Assembly (NCBI GenBank): GCA_035554115.1
Contig: DATMIW010000045.1
Coordinates: 62,001-126,000 of the forward strand
Direction: 5' to 3'
DNA: 64,000 nucleotides
DNA from: CAXTSE01 sp035554115
Lineage (GTDB): Bacteria > Actinomycetota > Actinomycetes > Actinomycetales > Microbacteriaceae
Shown here one piece after another: positions 60,409-64,000 of this stretch (within the stretch, counting starts at the first letter, position 1; the number at the start of each line of letters is the position of its first letter). The notes beneath the pieces were generated by a model that was not told where the DNA came from, searched no databases, and worked only from the letters and a program-made list of their open reading frames with translations. The translations under genes and the position numbers were made by a program.

Positions 60409-61038
60409 ATGGCTGACGCAGATAAGAAGGACGCCGGCGAAGAGCACACCAAAAAGGGCGAGGGCACGGTGCCCGACGTCGAGTCAGCTGAACCGGAGGC
60501 CCCCGAGGTCGACGGTGATGTGGCAGACGTCGAGGGCGTCGAGGATCTGATTGCTGCCGAAGGTCCCGATGTCGAGATCTCTGACGACGATCTCGAGCTG
60601 CTGCAGGAGGCCGAGCGCGATCTGGTCTCCGAATATCGGGAGCGCGCGGCGCGGGCAGAGGCGGAGTTGAAGAACTTCCGCACCCGCGTCGAGCGCGACC
60701 GGATGGCCAACCGCGAAGCGGTCATCGCCGAGGTGATCCGTGCCCTGCTGCCCGCGATCGACGACCTCGATCGGGCCGAGGCGCATGGTGACCTCATAGA
60801 GGGCGGGCCGCTTGCTCTCGTGGCTCAGAAGTTCCGCGGCGGGTTCGAGAAATACGGCCTGAAGGCTGTGGGAGCGAAGGGTGAGCCGTTCGACCCCAAG
60901 CTTCATGAGGCGCTCGTGCAGGTGTACAGCGCCGAGGTGACGGTGAACACGGTGGCGGATGTCATCGAGCCCGGGTATGCACTCGGCGAGCGCCTCATCC
61001 GGCCGGCCAAAGTCGCCGTCAGCGTTCCGCAGCCGTAG
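60409..61038 (+). CDS. grpE: Nucleotide exchange factor GrpE
   Basis: GrpE releases ADP from DnaK. The product is 209 aa: a highly acidic N-terminus, a long coiled coil (SDDDLELLQEAERDLVSEYRERAARAEAELKNFRTRVERDR) and the beta domain with GEPFDPKLHEALVQVYSAE and VIEPGYALGERLIRPAKVAVS. It starts two bases after the dnaK stop. Confidence 0.96.
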   Translation: MADADKKDAGEEHTKKGEGTVPDVESAEPEAPEVDGDVADVEGVEDLIAAEGPDVEISDDDLELLQEAERDLVSEYRERAARAEAELKNFRTRVERDRMANREAVIAEVIRALLPAIDDLDRAEAHGDLIEGGPLALVAQKFRGGFEKYGLKAVGAKGEPFDPKLHEALVQVYSAEVTVNTVADVIEPGYALGERLIRPAKVAVSVPQP

Positions 61039-61053
61039 GGAGGTCGACAGCCG

Positions 61054-62040
61054 ATGGCCAGTCAAGACTGGTTCGACAAGGACTTCTACGCCACCCTTGG
61101 CGTCGCGAAGAATGCGTCGGATGCGGAACTGAAGAAGACGTACCGCAAGCTTGCGCGGCAGTATCACCCCGATTCCAAACCGGGGGACGCGAAGGCCGAG
61201 GCGCGCTTCAAAGAGATCAGCGAGGCGTATTCGGTGCTCTCGGATCCCGAGCTGCGCACCGAATACGACCAGGTGCGGGCGATGGGATCCGGTGCGCGCT
61301 TCACGGCACCCGGTGGCGCAGCTCATGGCGGTGGCTTCGATGACGTGTTCGGCAACATGTTCGGAGGAGCTCGCCGCGGACAGCCGCAGGGTGGCGCCGG
61401 TTTTGAAGACCTCTTGGGCGGCATGTTCGGCTCGGGCCAGTTTGGTGGTGCGAGTGGGGGATACCGCGGCTACGGTGGCCCCACCAAGGGCGCCGACATC
61501 GCGGCCAGCACGACCCTGGACTTCTTGACCGCGATTCGCGGGGAGACCGTGACGCTCACCATGCAGAGCGGTCGCGAGACCAAGGTCAAGATTCCTGCGG
61601 GCGTGGCCGACGGCCAGAAGATCCGGCTCAAGGGCCGGGGGCAGCCGAGCCCTGACGGCGGCGAGCCCGGCGATCTCGTGCTCGCGGTGACTGTGCGTCC
61701 GCATCCCGTGTTCACCCGTGACGGACTCAGCCTGCGAGTGGATGTGCCCGTCACCTTCGTCGAGGCGGCGCTCGGCGCAACGATCGAGGTTCCCACGCTC
61801 GACGGGGACCCCGTGAAACTGCGGGTCGCCCCGGGAACCCCGAGCGGACGAGTGCTCCGGGTCAAGGGTCGTGGCGTCGCCACGGCCAAAGGTACTGGCG
61901 ACCTCCTTGCCGAAGTTGTCGTTGCCGTGCCGCGGCATCTGCCCGCCGACGCAGCGACAGCCCTCGAGGCGTTCGCCGCGGCGATGCCCGCCGAGAATCC
62001 ACGAGAAGACCTCCTTGCACAAGCGCGGGCTGCATCATGA
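61054..62040 (+). CDS. dnaJ: DnaJ chaperone without zinc finger (CbpA-like layout)
   Basis: DnaJ delivers clients to DnaK. The product is 328 aa. The J domain (FYATLGVAKNASDAELKKTYRKLARQYHPD) carries the HPD triad, then a Gly/Phe-rich region (GGGFDDVFGNMFGGARRG) and two C-terminal beta domains. It has no cysteine, so the four CxxCxGxG zinc-finger repeats of classical DnaJ are absent. It is therefore a type-II (DnaJB/CbpA-like) protein in the position of dnaJ. Overlaps hspR by ATGA. Confidence 0.92.
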   Translation: MASQDWFDKDFYATLGVAKNASDAELKKTYRKLARQYHPDSKPGDAKAEARFKEISEAYSVLSDPELRTEYDQVRAMGSGARFTAPGGAAHGGGFDDVFGNMFGGARRGQPQGGAGFEDLLGGMFGSGQFGGASGGYRGYGGPTKGADIAASTTLDFLTAIRGETVTLTMQSGRETKVKIPAGVADGQKIRLKGRGQPSPDGGEPGDLVLAVTVRPHPVFTRDGLSLRVDVPVTFVEAALGATIEVPTLDGDPVKLRVAPGTPSGRVLRVKGRGVATAKGTGDLLAEVVVAVPRHLPADAATALEAFAAAMPAENPREDLLAQARAAS

Positions 62041-62459
62041 CCGACGAGTTCTCGCCACTGTTCCCCATCGCCGTGGCCTCGGAGCTGTGCGGGATGCACC
62101 CGCAGACCCTGCGGCAGTACGACCGACTCGGACTCGTCTCGCCCGGTCGCACGAGCGGGAAGTCGCGGCGCTATTCCATGCGTGACGTCGTGCAATTGCG
62201 TGAGATCGCCCGACTGAGCGCCGAGGGACTCAACCTCGAGGGGATCCGCCGCATCCTGGACCTCGAAAACCAGGTGGTGGGACTCACCTCGCGTGTGCGC
62301 GAGCTGGAAGCCGCGCTCGCCGACGAATTGCTCACCCGGCCGGGGCGTCGCGTCTTCGCGGCCGGAGCTGAGGGCGACGTTGTGTCGTTGCGGGCTGGGG
62401 AGCGGGCCAAGAAATCCAATCAGGTCGTGGTCTGGCGACCCTTCGGCACGCGAGCCTAG
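62037..62459 (+). CDS. hspR: Heat-shock repressor HspR (MerR family)
   Basis: HspR binds HAIR sites and represses the operon, with DnaK as corepressor in Streptomyces. The product is 140 aa. The MerR-type winged helix is at residues ~10-50 (PIAVASELCGMHPQTLRQYDRLGLVSPGRT), followed by SRRYSMRDVVQLREIARLSAEGLNLEGIRRIL and a helical dimer region. It overlaps dnaJ. The two HAIR sites upstream of dnaK imply autoregulation. Confidence 0.95.
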   Translation: MTDEFSPLFPIAVASELCGMHPQTLRQYDRLGLVSPGRTSGKSRRYSMRDVVQLREIARLSAEGLNLEGIRRILDLENQVVGLTSRVRELEAALADELLTRPGRRVFAAGAEGDVVSLRAGERAKKSNQVVVWRPFGTRA

Positions 62460-62482
62460 ATAGTCATCGAGAGGAACACGAA

Positions 62483-64000
62483 ATGGCGAACATGCAGGGC
62501 GCACCGACGTCGGAACAGCAGGAAGAGCAGCAGACCGCGCTCGAGAAATACGGTGTCAACCTCACCGAGATCGCCAAGAGCGGCAAGCTCGACCCCGTGA
62601 TCGGTCGCGACGCCGAAATCCGCCGAATCAGCCAGGTGCTGACGCGCCGCACCAAAAACAACCCTGTGCTCATCGGCGAGCCCGGCGTCGGCAAGACAGC
62701 CGTTGTCGAGGGGCTCGCTCAGCGCATCGTCGCGGGTGACGTTGCCGACTCGCTCAAGAACAAGCAGCTTGTGTCGCTCGACCTGGCGGCTCTCGTCGCC
62801 GGCGCGAAATATCGTGGAGAGTTCGAGGAACGCCTCAAGGCCGTGCTCAAAGAAATCAACGAATCCGACGGCCAGATCATCACATTCATTGACGAGCTGC
62901 ACACTCTGATGGGCGCGGGTGGAGGCGACGGCTCGGTGGCCGCGGCCAACATGCTCAAACCGATGCTCGCGCGCGGCGAACTGCGCATGATCGGGGCGAC
63001 GACCCTCAACGAATACCGCGAATACATCGAGAAGGATGCCGCGCTCGAGCGCCGCTTCCAGCAGGTGTACGTCGGTGAGCCGAGCGTCGAAGACACTGTC
63101 GCGATCCTGCGCGGACTCAAAGAGCGGTACGAGGCGCACCACAAGGTGTCGATCGCCGACAGCGCGCTGGTGGCTGCGGCATCCCTCTCCAATCGCTACA
63201 TCACCGCGCGACAGCTGCCCGATAAGGCGATCGACCTGATCGACGAGGCGGCCAGCCGACTGAAGATGGAGATCGACAGCTCTCCTGTCGAAATCGACGA
63301 GCTCAAGCGCGCCGTCGACAGATTGCGCATCGAAGAGCTCGCGCTCAAACGCGAGAAGGATGCGGCGTCGAAGGCGCGGCTCGAAAAGCTGCGCGCCGAT
63401 ATGGCCGGCAAAGAGACGCAGCTCAATGAATTGCAGGCACGATGGCTGGCCGAGAAGAACTCGCTGCACTCGGTCGGAGACCTGCGGAGCCGCCTCAACG
63501 ATGCACGCATCGACCTCGACAAGGCGATGCGTGAGCAGGAGTACCAGAAGGCGTCGAAGCTCAACTATGAGGTGATTCCGCAGATCGAGAAGCAGCTGGT
63601 TGCGGCCGAGGCCGTGGAGCAACTCGGACCGCGTATGGTCAACGACTCCGTCACCGACGAAGACATTGCCTCTGTCGTCGCCGCGTGGACGGGCATTCCG
63701 GTCGACAAGCTGAGGCAGGGCGAGACCGAGAAGCTGCTGCACCTTGAAGGGGAGCTCGGAAAGCGCCTGATTGGGCAGAAGGATGCGGTGCGCGCCGTCT
63801 CCGAGGCCGTCCGTCGTTCGCGTGCGGGCATCTCCGATCCCGACCGGCCCACCGGTTCCTTCCTGTTCCTCGGGCCGACAGGCGTCGGTAAAACGGAACT
63901 CGCGAAGGCTCTGGCCGAGTACCTCTTTGATGACGAGAAAGCTCTCGTGCGTATCGACATGAGCGAGTACGGCGAGAAGTTCGCCGTGTCGCGGCTCGTG
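62483..64000 (+). CDS. clpB: ClpB disaggregase lacking the N domain, 3' end cut off
   Basis: ClpB pulls apart aggregates together with DnaK. The first 506 codons are present. The protein starts only about 38 residues before the first AAA+ module (LEKYGVNLTEIAKSGKLDPVIGRD), so the ~150-residue N domain of standard ClpB is missing. Walker A of NBD1 is GEPGVGKTA (66-73). The coiled-coil middle domain (about 310-410) identifies ClpB rather than ClpA/ClpC. NBD2 begins with GPTGVGKTE before the window ends. GAGAGGA precedes the ATG; 23 bp separate it from hspR. Confidence 0.93.
   Translation, partial: MANMQGAPTSEQQEEQQTALEKYGVNLTEIAKSGKLDPVIGRDAEIRRISQVLTRRTKNNPVLIGEPGVGKTAVVEGLAQRIVAGDVADSLKNKQLVSLDLAALVAGAKYRGEFEERLKAVLKEINESDGQIITFIDELHTLMGAGGGDGSVAAANMLKPMLARGELRMIGATTLNEYREYIEKDAALERRFQQVYVGEPSVEDTVAILRGLKERYEAHHKVSIADSALVAAASLSNRYITARQLPDKAIDLIDEAASRLKMEIDSSPVEIDELKRAVDRLRIEELALKREKDAASKARLEKLRADMAGKETQLNELQARWLAEKNSLHSVGDLRSRLNDARIDLDKAMREQEYQKASKLNYEVIPQIEKQLVAAEAVEQLGPRMVNDSVTDEDIASVVAAWTGIPVDKLRQGETEKLLHLEGELGKRLIGQKDAVRAVSEAVRRSRAGISDPDRPTGSFLFLGPTGVGKTELAKALAEYLFDDEKALVRIDMSEYGEKFAVSRLV

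Noticed and set aside
60484..62022. Minus-strand frame of 512 codons opposite grpE and dnaJ
   Set aside because: It spans two well-supported genes on the other strand and matches no family.

Overview
This window is the replication-origin side of a high-GC actinobacterial chromosome, most likely from the family Microbacteriaceae. The evidence is the gene order dnaA-dnaN-recF facing rpmH-rnpA-yidD-yidC-jag-rsmG-parA-parB, a consensus parS site, an HspR/HAIR heat-shock operon, a C50-type carotenoid cluster (crtB-crtI-crtYe-crtYf-crtEb), zinc-free ribosomal proteins beside zur, and many genes whose start codon lies 6-7 nt after a TANNNT -10 box (leaderless mRNAs). No genus can be named from the sequence alone.

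Layout. 1-3604 (minus): recF (cut by the window edge), dnaN, the DnaA-box-bearing oriC region, and dnaA. 3751-8804 (plus): rpmH to parB, with two parS-type sites flanking rsmG. 8817-16143 (minus): a D-Ala-D-Ala ligase, an aminotransferase, trxA, trxB, the lipid II flippase murJ and a secreted DUF6049 protein. That block diverges from pcnA through two overlapping -10 boxes. 17693-21257 (plus): rpsF-ssb-rpsR-rplI, then dnaB behind a 385-bp gap containing DnaA-box-like motifs. 21323-27058: small membrane proteins, purB, a low-molecular-weight phosphatase, a WXG100-like protein paired with an alpha/beta hydrolase, a Phd/RelE toxin-antitoxin pair and a holin-like membrane protein. 27117-31734 (plus): an aminotransferase and a branched-chain-type 2-oxoacid dehydrogenase (E1alpha, E1beta, E2). 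31742-35724 (plus): znuA-znuC-znuB-zur behind a strong inverted repeat, followed by zinc-free L28, L33 and S14. 35955-39600: HU, a CopD/CtaG copper protein and a Pif1-like helicase. 39632-42659 (minus): heme oxygenase with a DtxR/IdeR-type box, a DUF817-DUF2470 fusion, a DUF6338 protein and tRNA-Gly(CCC). 42757-48534: dcd, idi, the carotenoid operon and a MarR regulator. 48604-58435: an Atg22/UMF1-type transporter and a giant wall-anchored adhesin. 58431-64000: dnaK-grpE-dnaJ-hspR-clpB with two HAIR operators.

How the genes work together. The left end couples initiation (DnaA/oriC), the sliding clamp, chromosome segregation (ParABS) and membrane insertion (YidC). The zinc block is a self-contained response: import (ZnuABC), sensing (Zur) and ribosomal proteins that need no zinc. 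The heme block couples iron-regulated heme cleavage to a DUF2470 domain. The carotenoid block would convert GGPP to a cyclic C50 carotenoid, but it contains no GGPP synthase. Most of the window is conserved housekeeping. The least explained parts are the WXG/hydrolase pair, the DUF817-DUF2470 fusion, the giant adhesin, and the leaderless divergent promoter between pcnA and the DUF6049 gene.
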